A stretch of 32,964 nucleotides of DNA from the NCBI GenBank assembly GCA_947253135.1, contig CAMXYS010000006.1:1-32964 (forward strand), given 5' to 3'. The position numbers were made by a program, and so were the translations under genes. This DNA is from an uncultured Clostridia bacterium (lineage in GTDB: Bacteria; Bacillota; Clostridia; Saccharofermentanales; Fastidiosipilaceae). Positions within the stretch are counted from its first letter, which is position 1. Each line of letters begins with the position of its first letter. Below are positions 1-7,476 of the stretch, piece by piece. The notes under the pieces are model-generated. The model was given only the letters and a program-made list of their open reading frames with translations. It was not told the origin of the DNA and did not search any database.

Positions 1-827
1 TCATAGGCCTTCTTCACATTATCTTCCTGGCTCAGCTCATAGTACTCGGGGCGGAATACTTCAATGGTGCAGACGCCTCCCTCGAAACCGATTTTCTTTA
101 GGGTATCAACATAGCGTTGATGATCCAGACAATCACCCGGCTCACCCGGCCACAGACGCTTTTCGTCCGTATTGTAAGCAGCTCCACAAGGCATATCTTC
201 CATACCGTTCAGGTGCCAAACAAAAATGCGTTTGCCGTTAGCCTTTTCCAAAAACTCCCAGGAGGAAGCCATAGCGTGGAAGTGGTATTGGTCCAAGGTG
301 ATGCCGACCAGGGGGTGGTCAACTTCTTCGACAATATCGTAGGCATACTCAAAGCGGTTAATGGACATACCCGGCGCACCGCAGAACTCCAGTGAGAGCT
401 TGATATCGTGAGGTTCAACAATCTTGACCATGTCGCGCAAGACGGCCACAGCATCATCTTTGATCTCACCCACAGTAGCATCCACCGGCAGGTCCATGGA
501 AGGGACAACCACAATCATCTTGCAGTCCAGAATCTGACAACGGCGGACGATTTCTTTCAGCTCTTCCAGCACGGCATCCTTCTCTGCCTGAGTCTGCTTC
601 ATATTAAAGAAAATCAAGGCATTGTAGGACAGCATCTTTAAGTTATGATTTTTAAACCAATCACCTAATGCTTCAATTGTATATTTACCGGCCTCCAAGT
701 CGCGGTTAAGACATTCTGATTGAATATCAATATAGTCAAAGCCGGCCGCTTCACAATAGTCTAAGTCTTTTAAAACAGAATGGTCTTTACAAAAACGGTT
801 ACAGCCTTCATTGAATCCTAATTTCAT
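1..827 (-). CDS. Sugar phosphate isomerase/epimerase, TIM barrel (C-terminus cut by window edge)
   Basis: The protein belongs to the xylose-isomerase-like TIM-barrel family (AP endonuclease 2 fold), which isomerises or epimerises sugars and polyol-derived keto compounds using a divalent metal. Visible from the start are MKLGFNEG, then the strand-end motifs LSLEFCGAP, GITLDQYHFH, VWHLNGMED and CTIEVFRPEYY; these supply the Glu, Asp/His, His and Glu expected as metal ligands. The start at 827 is set by GAGGTG about 5 bases upstream. About 275 residues are visible and the frame is still open at base 1, so only the extreme C-terminus is missing. It lies 33 bases downstream of an IolG-type dehydrogenase on the same strand, so an inositol or related polyol pathway (an IolE/IolI/IolH-like role) is the likely context. 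The exact substrate cannot be read from sequence. Confidence 0.85.
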   Translation of the reverse strand, partial: MKLGFNEGCNRFCKDHSVLKDLDYCEAAGFDYIDIQSECLNRDLEAGKYTIEALGDWFKNHNLKMLSYNALIFFNMKQTQAEKDAVLEELKEIVRRCQILDCKMIVVVPSMDLPVDATVGEIKDDAVAVLRDMVKIVEPHDIKLSLEFCGAPGMSINRFEYAYDIVEEVDHPLVGITLDQYHFHAMASSWEFLEKANGKRIFVWHLNGMEDMPCGAAYNTDEKRLWPGEPGDCLDHQRYVDTLKKIGFEGGVCTIEVFRPEYYELSQEDNVKKAY

Positions 828-860
828 TTTGCACCTCATTTCTTTTTTTAAACGTATTTT

Positions 861-1877
861 TTATGCATAGAAGGACGGCGTTTCGCCGAAGTCGACCTTT
901 TCGATCTGTCCGGATTTTTGTGAAGCTACCAGAGCATCAGCTGTGACAGACGCAATGTAGCCGTCCCAGGCGGTCGGCCCATCCACCCGATCTTCTCGGA
1001 CCCCATCCAGCCAAGCCTGTAATTCAACATCGTAAGAATCAATAAAACGATTGATCCAGTCTTGCTCTATGGCCATAGAGATTTGACGTTCTTTACGCAC
1101 TACCGGGTAGGCCGGAGTCGGGAGATTAATCACACCTTCTTCGCAAACCAGCTCACAATTAATGTCATAGCCGAAATTTGAATTTACATAAACTTCCAGC
1201 AAGACAGTCATACCCTTCTTGGACCGGAAAATCATAATTTGCGGATCGGCTAGCCCTTCTCGCGCATGTTTGGTATTCGCCCCTAAAATAACCTGCACGG
1301 TATCCCAATCGTCGTTCAACAGCCAATGCATGCAATCAATTTCGTGGATCGCCGTATCCGTAACCGCCATGTCGGTGGTATAGGCATCATCTACACTGAT
1401 AGCCCGGTGGGTACACTTAGCCAGCAAAGGCTTACCGAAGTTGCCACTGTCCAAGAGTTCTTTCATCTGCAAGTAACCTTTGTCATAGCGACGCATAAAG
1501 CCGACTTGCACCAGTTGCCTGCCACCGGCCATTTCCGTGTCGACAATCTCCTTGCAATCAGCTGCCGTAGTCGCCAAAGGCTTTTCCACAAAGACCGGTT
1601 TACCTGCTTTGACAGCCGCCAGAACAGCTTCCTTGTGGGCAAAGCCGGGGGTTGTCACCACCAAGGCATCAACTTCCGGGTCAGCCACTATGTCGTTAAT
1701 GTTGTCATAGACCTTACACTGTTCATCAGCCAGCTCGGCCCCTGCCTTTGCGCCATCTGCAACTACGTCCATAACAGCCGTAACCCGGCTGCCCAACAAC
1801 TTATGGTGCAGCCTTTTGATGTGTTCTTTGCCGATGGCACCACAGCCAATCACACCAACTCTGATTGTTTTCATCAT
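861..1877 (-). CDS. iolG: Gfo/Idh/MocA oxidoreductase, inositol 2-dehydrogenase-like
   Basis: This NAD(P)-dependent dehydrogenase probably oxidises myo-inositol or a related polyol to the 2-keto compound, the first step of inositol breakdown. The N-terminal Rossmann fold carries GVIGCGAIG (around residues 8-16). The family EKP motif sits in VFVEKPLA near residue 96, and the catalytic D-x3-H pattern appears as DTAIHEIDCMHWL near residue 175. The length of 338 residues is normal for the family. Two ATG codons stand in tandem at 1877 and 1874; AGGA lies 3 bases before the first and 6 before the second, so the second may be the real start. It is the promoter-proximal gene of the operon that continues into the isomerase. 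Other MocA-family substrates such as scyllo-inositol or glucose cannot be excluded. Confidence 0.83.
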   Translation of the reverse strand: MMKTIRVGVIGCGAIGKEHIKRLHHKLLGSRVTAVMDVVADGAKAGAELADEQCKVYDNINDIVADPEVDALVVTTPGFAHKEAVLAAVKAGKPVFVEKPLATTAADCKEIVDTEMAGGRQLVQVGFMRRYDKGYLQMKELLDSGNFGKPLLAKCTHRAISVDDAYTTDMAVTDTAIHEIDCMHWLLNDDWDTVQVILGANTKHAREGLADPQIMIFRSKKGMTVLLEVYVNSNFGYDINCELVCEEGVINLPTPAYPVVRKERQISMAIEQDWINRFIDSYDVELQAWLDGVREDRVDGPTAWDGYIASVTADALVASQKSGQIEKVDFGETPSFYA

Positions 1878-2067
1878 TGATCCTTTCTCACGTTTGCAGT
1901 TTAGGATCCCCTTCGGTCTAAAAAAATTTTTGACTGATCAACGGAGATAAATAAACCTCTTTAATGCTCACTTTTTAGTTGTTACTCCAACCGATTCCAA
2001 GTTTCGTTTTGTCAAACGCTCCTGAAGCCATCTCCACTCTCTTTCCATGCATCTTTAATCTATCATA

Positions 2068-2083
2068 GTGTTCACGCGAACAC
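2068..2083. promoter_or_regulatory. LacI-family-type operator palindrome upstream of iolG
   Basis: GTGTTCACGCGAACAC is a 16-bp dyad with 7 of 8 half-site positions symmetric and the central CG step typical of LacI/GalR-family operators. On the minus strand it directly precedes a possible -10 (TATGAT), so a bound repressor would block iolG transcription. A LacI-family regulator is encoded 2 kb away at 4063-5088. That the two belong together is inference. Confidence 0.5.
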
Positions 2084-2254
2084 AACAGTTATTTTTGAGT
2101 TTGAGATTATTTTTTATAAAACTTGTACAATCTCTATGGGCGATGCGATGGTCTGTTATAAGATGAGCCTTATTTGCTCATATGGAACTGGCAATTGAGC
2201 CTCGTTAAATGAACTTCAGCGCCCTATTGAACCTTACTAGGCCTGCAATAATGC

Positions 2255-2281
2255 AAAAAAGCCCAGACCTTCTTTTGGGAC
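2255..2281 (-). terminator. Weak rho-independent terminator after the Mur ligase gene
   Basis: On the minus strand GTCCCA and TGGGC can pair across a loop of about 10 bases (one G-U pair), followed directly by a run of six T. The stem is short, so the call is tentative. It lies about 90 bases past the stop codon of the Mur ligase gene. Confidence 0.35.
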
Positions 2282-2369
2282 GGGGACATCTTGTAAATTG
2301 ATCAAATTTTTCATAGCAGCTTTGTACAGATGCAAAATCACTGCCACAAATTAGTTTTATATTTGCCGG

Positions 2370-3923
2370 TTAAACTTCTTCACTGGCCAATTTTTTTTGA
2401 CAAGCGGCCTTCACCGCTTCCTTGTCCGTATAAGGAATCTTTTCGTTGCCAATGAGCAAATAGTTGTCAGGCCCCAGCTCCGACAACAAGATAGCGTCGC
2501 CCGGCTCAGCCAGATTAATGAGTTGTTCCACCGCCTTGCGCCGGTCCGGTTCCTTTAAAATCAAGCCCTTAAAGTCGGTCAAATAAGAGGCCATATCCTC
2601 AATCAGGTCATTCGGGTCCTCATGTCCTACCCAGCTGGTGCTAAGCATTATGACATCGGCTTTACCCGCAGCTGCTTCCGCCATATCTTTCCGCCTGATA
2701 TCCGTCCGATAAGAAATGGTGCTAAGCAAAACCATCAGCCGGCTGCCCGGCTTAACAAAGGGACGCATTTCACCTAGCAAACGGTCAATACTGAGACCAT
2801 TGTGGGCTATATCATTCAAAATTAAGACGCCGGGATAGTCATTTAAGACCTCTGTGCGCCCCGGTACAAAAAGATTTTTGAGGCTTTGGCAAACGGCATC
2901 AGGGGCCAAACCCAGGCGCAAAGCCACTGCCATAGCCGGTAAAATATTTTCCGCATTAAACCTCCCCAGCAAGGGAAATGAAACAGCATACTCTTCCGGC
3001 AGGTGGGCCAGCATACTGGTGCGAAAGCCCCCATCCTCCTCGCGGACAGTCTGGATCCGGTCGGCATAGATGTCCGGCCCCTCCGGTTCGCCCGCTGCCA
3101 CTCCGGCCGCAGCATCCGCAGCACACGAATAAAAAATTATTTTCCCGGTTGCAAAGTCGGCAAAATAATCTGCCAGGGCATCATCTCGGTTGATCAAAAC
3201 AGTATCACACAGGCCAAAAAAGCGAGCCTTGCTGTCCCGATAGTCCTCCAGACTGGGATGCTCCAGACGGCCCACGTGGTCAGAGGCGAAGTTGGTAAAA
3301 ATGCCATATTCAAACCGGAGTCCATCCGTCCGGTGAAACTTTAAACCGGTCGAAGAAACCTCCATGACCGCATACCGGGCGCCGGCATCGGCAAAAGTCC
3401 GCAAATAACTCTGCAGTTCAAAACTTTCGGGTGTGGTCAAACCCGTCTCTATATGCAGGTCACCAAAAATCGCCCCCTCTGTTCCGATGGAGGCTGCCGG
3501 GTGACCGGTGTCATTTAAAATTTTAGCCAGGGCCAGACAAGTCGTCGTCTTGCCCTTGGTACCCGTGATGCCAATCAGCCTTAGCTCTTTTGCCGGGTGA
3601 TCAAAAAAATTAGCCGCCACAATCGGCAAAGCCGCCCGGGTATTCTCTACTGTAAAAACCAAGGCATCGGGCGGTAAGTCCACCGGCTGGTTGACTAGAA
3701 ACAAGCGACAACCGGATTCATAAGCCTGACTGCAATAACGGTGGCCGTCTACAGTAAGACCTTCCATAGCCACAAACAAACAATTCCGGCCCGCTTGTCG
3801 CGAGTCATAGACGACTCGGATAGGCCTGTCTTTCGCTAAAAAATCGGCCGCCGGCTCGCATTTGGCAGCAGCCCAGTCGGTGCCTGCCAGTAAATCTTGT
3901 AGACTGATTTCCTTTGCTTCCAT
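2370..3923 (-). CDS. MurE-like Mur ligase family protein with divergent substrate motifs
   Basis: ATP-dependent Mur ligases add amino acids to UDP-MurNAc peptides. From the chosen start (517 residues) the P-loop GITGTKGKTTT is at 118-128, MEVSS near 187-191, FTNFASDHVG near 209-218 followed by the SKARFF lysine (residue 232, equivalent to the carbamylated Lys), LLGRFNAEN near 318 and VPGRTE near 353. These keep the ATPase and central domains. The C-terminal domain departs from MurE: DYAHTPD is replaced by NDIAHNG, the amino-acid-binding DNPR/DNPA motif by WVGHEDPND, and the GKGHE region by SELGPDN. The start at 3923 has GAGGAG 8 bases upstream; the open frame runs 13 codons further without a comparable site. 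There are no mur or division neighbours. It may be the sole MurE, or a paralogue acting on another acceptor or amino acid. Confidence 0.8.
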   Translation of the reverse strand: MEAKEISLQDLLAGTDWAAAKCEPAADFLAKDRPIRVVYDSRQAGRNCLFVAMEGLTVDGHRYCSQAYESGCRLFLVNQPVDLPPDALVFTVENTRAALPIVAANFFDHPAKELRLIGITGTKGKTTTCLALAKILNDTGHPAASIGTEGAIFGDLHIETGLTTPESFELQSYLRTFADAGARYAVMEVSSTGLKFHRTDGLRFEYGIFTNFASDHVGRLEHPSLEDYRDSKARFFGLCDTVLINRDDALADYFADFATGKIIFYSCAADAAAGVAAGEPEGPDIYADRIQTVREEDGGFRTSMLAHLPEEYAVSFPLLGRFNAENILPAMAVALRLGLAPDAVCQSLKNLFVPGRTEVLNDYPGVLILNDIAHNGLSIDRLLGEMRPFVKPGSRLMVLLSTISYRTDIRRKDMAEAAAGKADVIMLSTSWVGHEDPNDLIEDMASYLTDFKGLILKEPDRRKAVEQLINLAEPGDAILLSELGPDNYLLIGNEKIPYTDKEAVKAACQKKLASEEV

Positions 3924-4062
3924 CCTTTTTCTCCTCATCGCCCTTTTTCGAACACACCCCATTGTAACTAAAATTCTTTAAAAGTTCTGTTTCCTCAGCT
4001 AAGATAAACAGTGGTTCACTTATACTAAAATCAATTGCCCTCAGCTTCAAGGAGTTTTACTT

Positions 4063-5088
4063 ATGGCTGTCACCCAGCAGGATATAGCAGACTTGGCGGG
4101 CGTCTCCCGCGCCACTGTCTACCGCACTTTTAATAACACCGGCCCGGTCAAACCGGAGGTCGCCGCCCGCATAAAAAAAATTGCGGCAGAATTAGGTTAC
4201 GAACAAAATTTAGCCGGCACCCTTTTGGTGCGTTCCAAGCGACCGTTAAAAGTTGCCGTTTTGATCCAATCCGCCAATTCGCCCTTTATGAAGATGTTGG
4301 CCCATTTTACGGAAGAAGCGAGGCCTGATTTTTCGGCAGGTGGCTGTGAAGTGCTTATTTACACGAGTCGGGGCAACGACGCGGACGAACAATTAGGCCT
4401 TATTGAAAAGGCAATTGCTGAAGGTATTGACGGCCTCGCCCTGGCCCCTGCCACTGACAGCCGGATCACAACAAGGCTACAGGAGCTGGCTAAACAAAAT
4501 ATTCCCGTAGTGACCTTTAACAGTGACAGCCCCGCCTCCAAGCGCCTGTGCTTTGTCGGCCAGGACAGCTTTCAGGCCGGGCGAACAGCAGCCGGCCTGA
4601 TGAACGGGTTGATCGGAGGCAAAGGCCGGATTTTGATGATGACCGGCTTTTTACAAAATCTGTCTCACCAGCAGCGCTTAGGCGGTTTTTTCTCTGAAGT
4701 TAAAGTGGCTTTTCCCGGGCTGGAACTCCTGCCTCCTCAAGCCTGCCATGACGACGAAGCAGAGGCCTACCGCCTGGTCACCGCCGCCCTGCAACAAAAA
4801 GAATCCATCGCCGGCATCTATCACACCGCCGGTGGCCAGCAGGGCATCACACAGGCCTTATTACAGGCAGGGCAGGAGCGCTCTGTCCGCCTGATTTGTT
4901 TTGACTTAACAGATGAAAATCGTCAAGACCTGTTAAATGATTCCATTGATTTCGTAGTTGACCAGGACGCCCGAACCCAGGCGACCAGGCCGGTACAAAT
5001 TTTGATGGATTACCTGTTGCAAAATAAAAAACCGGTGGAGAGCTGGATTCCGACCGCCATCGACATCTACACCAAATACAATATTTAG
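4063..5088 (+). CDS. LacI-family transcriptional regulator
   Basis: The N-terminal helix-turn-helix reads VTQQDIADLAGVSRATVYR (residues 3-21), followed by the hinge-helix region around residue 50. From about residue 62 the protein is a periplasmic-binding-protein-like sugar-sensing domain (KVAVLIQSANSPF, GIDGLALAP, IPVVTFNSD, CFVGQDSFQAGRTA). The length of 341 residues is standard. AAGGAG stands 8 bases before ATG. It is divergent from the Mur ligase gene across a 139-bp gap. The effector is probably a sugar or polyol. Control of the nearby inositol-type operon, whose upstream palindrome has the LacI-type central CG, is plausible but inferred. Confidence 0.88.
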   Translation: MAVTQQDIADLAGVSRATVYRTFNNTGPVKPEVAARIKKIAAELGYEQNLAGTLLVRSKRPLKVAVLIQSANSPFMKMLAHFTEEARPDFSAGGCEVLIYTSRGNDADEQLGLIEKAIAEGIDGLALAPATDSRITTRLQELAKQNIPVVTFNSDSPASKRLCFVGQDSFQAGRTAAGLMNGLIGGKGRILMMTGFLQNLSHQQRLGGFFSEVKVAFPGLELLPPQACHDDEAEAYRLVTAALQQKESIAGIYHTAGGQQGITQALLQAGQERSVRLICFDLTDENRQDLLNDSIDFVVDQDARTQATRPVQILMDYLLQNKKPVESWIPTAIDIYTKYNI

Positions 5089-5134
5089 TAGACGATCATA
5101 TACTGCAAGTAATGCGGGTCTACAAGGGTCAAAT

Positions 5135-5181
5135 AAAATCCACCCCCTCACCGGTCCAAGCGCCAAGGGGGTGGATTTTTC
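5135..5181. terminator. Bidirectional rho-independent terminator
   Basis: A perfect 14-bp stem (left arm 5135-5148, right arm 5166-5179) rich in C on the left and G on the right ends in a T run on the plus strand; the left arm's A run gives a T-rich tail on the minus strand. It lies between the convergent LacI regulator (plus) and PPOX gene (minus) and probably serves both. Confidence 0.85.
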
Positions 5182-5209
5182 GTAAAATAAGCGTTAGCCG
5201 CAGCGAGGG

Positions 5210-5614
5210 TTAAAACTCAATTCTAACCGGCTCTTTTCCGTGCTCCAGCAAGCTCAGCTTGGCATTTTGCAGGTAAAAGACAGCCGTATCTTCGTCATCA
5301 GCACCGTACTTTCCTTGACAAAGCTCTTCATTGTCCGCAATTACTTTGGCCCGGGCTTCCCGTCGGTCATCTTCGACCAGCTCCGCATAAATTCTAAAGT
5401 AACCGTCACCAATTGATCTAGCAATTGCAACTTCCGGATTTTTCTTCAGTTCTGTGTAAACATTTTTGTGTTTTTTAGTGATTAAATAAATTTTGCCTTC
5501 AAACTCTGTATGTATATCAAAGGGTCTGACATTAGCATGTCCATCCACACTTGTTGCCAAATAAAAAACGTCAACACTGTCCAAGATCTCTAGGGCTTTT
5601 TTTACATTTTCCAT
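5210..5614 (-). CDS. Pyridoxamine 5'-phosphate oxidase-fold (PPOX) flavoprotein
   Basis: This is a 134-residue member of the split-barrel FMN-binding family. Typical features are FYLATSVDGHANVRPF (around residues 17-32), IYLITKKHKNVYTELKKNPEVAIA (around 42-65) and the conserved strand YFRIYAELVED. Such small proteins bind FMN or F420-like cofactors and reduce or sense diverse substrates; the family also includes NimA-like nitroreductases. A GGAGG site lies just before ATG at 5614. It is a single-gene unit flanked by a terminator on its 3' side and a good promoter on its 5' side. The substrate is unknown. Confidence 0.8.
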   Translation of the reverse strand: MENVKKALEILDSVDVFYLATSVDGHANVRPFDIHTEFEGKIYLITKKHKNVYTELKKNPEVAIARSIGDGYFRIYAELVEDDRREARAKVIADNEELCQGKYGADDEDTAVFYLQNAKLSLLEHGKEPVRIEF

Positions 5615-5664
5615 AATGGACCTCCTGTATCTGATAAATTAACTAATAGTTTTAATTACTAATA

Positions 5665-5693
5665 GGAATAGCCTGTAATCCGGTTAGGGTCAA
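5665..5693 (-). promoter_or_regulatory. Promoter of the PPOX gene
   Basis: Read on the minus strand, TTGACC (5693-5688) is separated by exactly 17 bases from TATTCC (5670-5665). This lies about 50 bases upstream of the PPOX start codon. The -35 is 5/6 to consensus; the -10 is weaker. Confidence 0.45.
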
Positions 5694-5848
5694 CTAGCCG
5701 AACCTGCTATTGTATCTAAAACACAGGGTGCTGCGACTGTAAGTCTTATTCGACCTCATTCGGGGCCAGGAAGCGGCATAGGTTTTAAGTTTTATCCGCC
5801 TAATGCAAGGCCTGTTTTTGCACCTCGCTTGCCTTCACAAGTCGTATT

Positions 5849-5924
5849 TTTTCTGTTAAGATGCTTTCTCGGAAGATAGTTTGATTGTCAAACTATCTTG
5901 CAGCAAGCAAGATTTAACAGAAAA
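5849..5924 (+). promoter_or_regulatory. Nested inverted repeat in the leader of the CoA-transferase gene
   Basis: An inner perfect palindrome has 12-bp arms (AAGATAGTTTGA at 5873-5884 and its complement at 5888-5899) around a 3-base loop. It sits inside an outer perfect 11-bp pair, TTTTCTGTTAA at 5849-5859 and TTAACAGAAAA at 5914-5924. The structure ends immediately before the Shine-Dalgarno AGAGG (5924-5928) and 12 bases before the start codon. It could be an operator, an mRNA stability hairpin or a translational switch. Confidence 0.6.
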
Positions 5925-5936
5925 GAGGCTTCGTCC

Positions 5937-7304
5937 ATGTCGGAAACAACACCTGCAAAAGTCACCCCTTCAGCTCTTGAAAGTACCTATCGTGCTAAAT
6001 GTATGAATGCTGCCGCAGCAGTCACACACATCCGGAGCCGGGACCACCTGTTTTGCGCCCAAGTAGCCTCCGGGCCACGCGACATCCTCTATGCGCTTGA
6101 CGGCTTAAAACAGACCAGTGTGAAGGATGTCGTTTTAACGACTTGCCTACCTCTTTACGACTGCCCTGTCTTTCATGATCCTGAGATGAAGGGCATCTTA
6201 GAGCATCGCTCTTGGTTCTTTAACCGCTTTCTGATGCAGGCTCACCGCGAGGGACTGGTCAGCATGATCCCCAATCATTCAACAACCATGCTCCCCAAAA
6301 CCTTGACTCGCGCCAAGGCCGAGGGGCGCAGGCCGGTGCTTTTAGCCACAGCCTCACTGCCTGATGAAAAAGGTAACCTGTCCCTGTCCATCAGCGCCAT
6401 GTTTGAGCGCGACTTAGTCGACGCCGGCGCCTATGTAATCATCGAAGTGAACCCTAACTTTCCTCGCACTTTCGGCGATACCTTAATTCATCTCGATGAA
6501 GTCGACTGTATTGTCGAAAGTGACTACCCTGTTCCCGAACCGCCGGCCAGCAAACCCGGTGCAATTGATGTGGCGATCGCGGGCAAGGTGGCTTCCCTGA
6601 TTGAAGATGGGGCGACCTTGCAATTGGGCTTCGGCTCCATCCCCGATATTGTCGCCCGGCAGCTTAAAGATCGAAAAAACCTCGGTATCCACACCGAAAT
6701 GTTTACGGAATCAATGATTGACTTGATCGAATGCGGGGCCGTTGACAACCACCACAAAGGTTTTCTGGATGGCTATTCCGTCTGTGCCTTTACCTTTGGC
6801 AGCAGGCGCCTATACGACTATGTCGATCAAAATCCTGCTGTCTTATTCAAGTCCTGTCAATTTACTAACAGCAGTGAAATAATTGGCCGCAACAAACAGT
6901 TCGTCTCAGTCAATGCTGCTTTAGAGGTCGATTTAACCGGGCAGTGTTCAGCTGAAAGTATCGGCTTGACCCAATTTTCCGGTTCCGGTGGCCAGGAGGA
7001 TACGGTGCGCGGCGCCCAAAGGTCACCCGGTGGTAAATCTATTTTGGCTATGCACTCTACTTTTATGGAAAAACAGGCTGATGGCAGCCGCAAAATGGCC
7101 TCTAAAATAGTGCCCTTCTTTAAGCCCGGCACTGCCGTCACTACCTCGCGAAACGAAGTTGATTATATTGTTACCGAATACGGCATTGCCTGGCTGAGAG
7201 GCTTGACCATCGCCAAGCGCTGCCAAGCCCTGATCGAGATCGCTCACCCCGCTTTTAGAGAAGAATTGCAGCACACTGCCAAAAAGTCCGGCCTGTTGAT
7301 CTAA
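5937..7304 (+). CDS. Acetyl-CoA hydrolase/transferase-family CoA-transferase (butyryl/4-hydroxybutyrate type)
   Basis: The protein moves CoA between an acyl-CoA and a carboxylate such as acetate, butyrate or 4-hydroxybutyrate through a glutamyl-CoA thioester. The N-terminal domain has the strand and loop pattern VLTTCLPLYD and LLATASLPDEKGNLSLS. The C-terminal half has QLGFGSIPD and GIHTEMFTES; the Glu of HTEMF (residue 254 from this start) is at the position of the family's catalytic Glu. Near the C-terminus IVTEYGIAWLRGLT is a further hallmark. The 455-residue length fits the family. The ATG at 5937 is preferred because AGAGG lies about 8 bases upstream; an in-frame TTG at 5898 falls inside the leader palindrome. 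Donor and acceptor acids cannot be told from sequence. It appears monocistronic. Confidence 0.87.
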   Translation: MSETTPAKVTPSALESTYRAKCMNAAAAVTHIRSRDHLFCAQVASGPRDILYALDGLKQTSVKDVVLTTCLPLYDCPVFHDPEMKGILEHRSWFFNRFLMQAHREGLVSMIPNHSTTMLPKTLTRAKAEGRRPVLLATASLPDEKGNLSLSISAMFERDLVDAGAYVIIEVNPNFPRTFGDTLIHLDEVDCIVESDYPVPEPPASKPGAIDVAIAGKVASLIEDGATLQLGFGSIPDIVARQLKDRKNLGIHTEMFTESMIDLIECGAVDNHHKGFLDGYSVCAFTFGSRRLYDYVDQNPAVLFKSCQFTNSSEIIGRNKQFVSVNAALEVDLTGQCSAESIGLTQFSGSGGQEDTVRGAQRSPGGKSILAMHSTFMEKQADGSRKMASKIVPFFKPGTAVTTSRNEVDYIVTEYGIAWLRGLTIAKRCQALIEIAHPAFREELQHTAKKSGLLI

Positions 7305-7331
7305 ATCACTGCAGTCAACCTGCCTCTTGAT

Positions 7332-7424
7332 AAAAAAGACAGCCCTCGGCGCTGCGACTCTCTTGCCGGATAACACTTAGTTAAACCAACAAAAGTCATC
7401 GCTGCCAAAAGGCTGTCTCTTTTT
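7332..7424. terminator. Possible terminator between convergent genes
   Basis: GACAGCC (7338-7344) preceded by six A pairs with GGCTGTC (7411-7417) followed by CTCTTTTT. The loop of about 66 bases is long but contains its own short CGGC/GCCG stem. It lies between the ends of the CoA-transferase and the Tyr/Gly-rich membrane protein gene and could stop transcription from both sides. Confidence 0.4.
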
Positions 7425-7476
7425 CGCTATCTTTTCTTAACCGAACTACAAGTTCGCCCTCATTTTTTAGACAAGC

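Larger units (their letters stand above)
1878..2369. other. Intergenic region upstream of iolG and downstream of the Mur ligase
   Basis: No credible gene is visible in these 492 bases on either strand. The region is more AT-rich than its surroundings. It holds a LacI-type palindrome at 2068-2083, AT-rich sequence at 2100-2135 suitable for a minus-strand promoter, and a weak minus-strand terminator near 2255-2281. I could not fix a convincing -35/-10 pair for iolG; TATGAT directly beside the palindrome is the best -10 candidate. Confidence 0.5.

Noticed and set aside
5898..5936. Upstream TTG start for the CoA-transferase
   Set aside because: It falls in the arm of the leader palindrome and has no ribosome-binding site; the ATG at 5937 has one.
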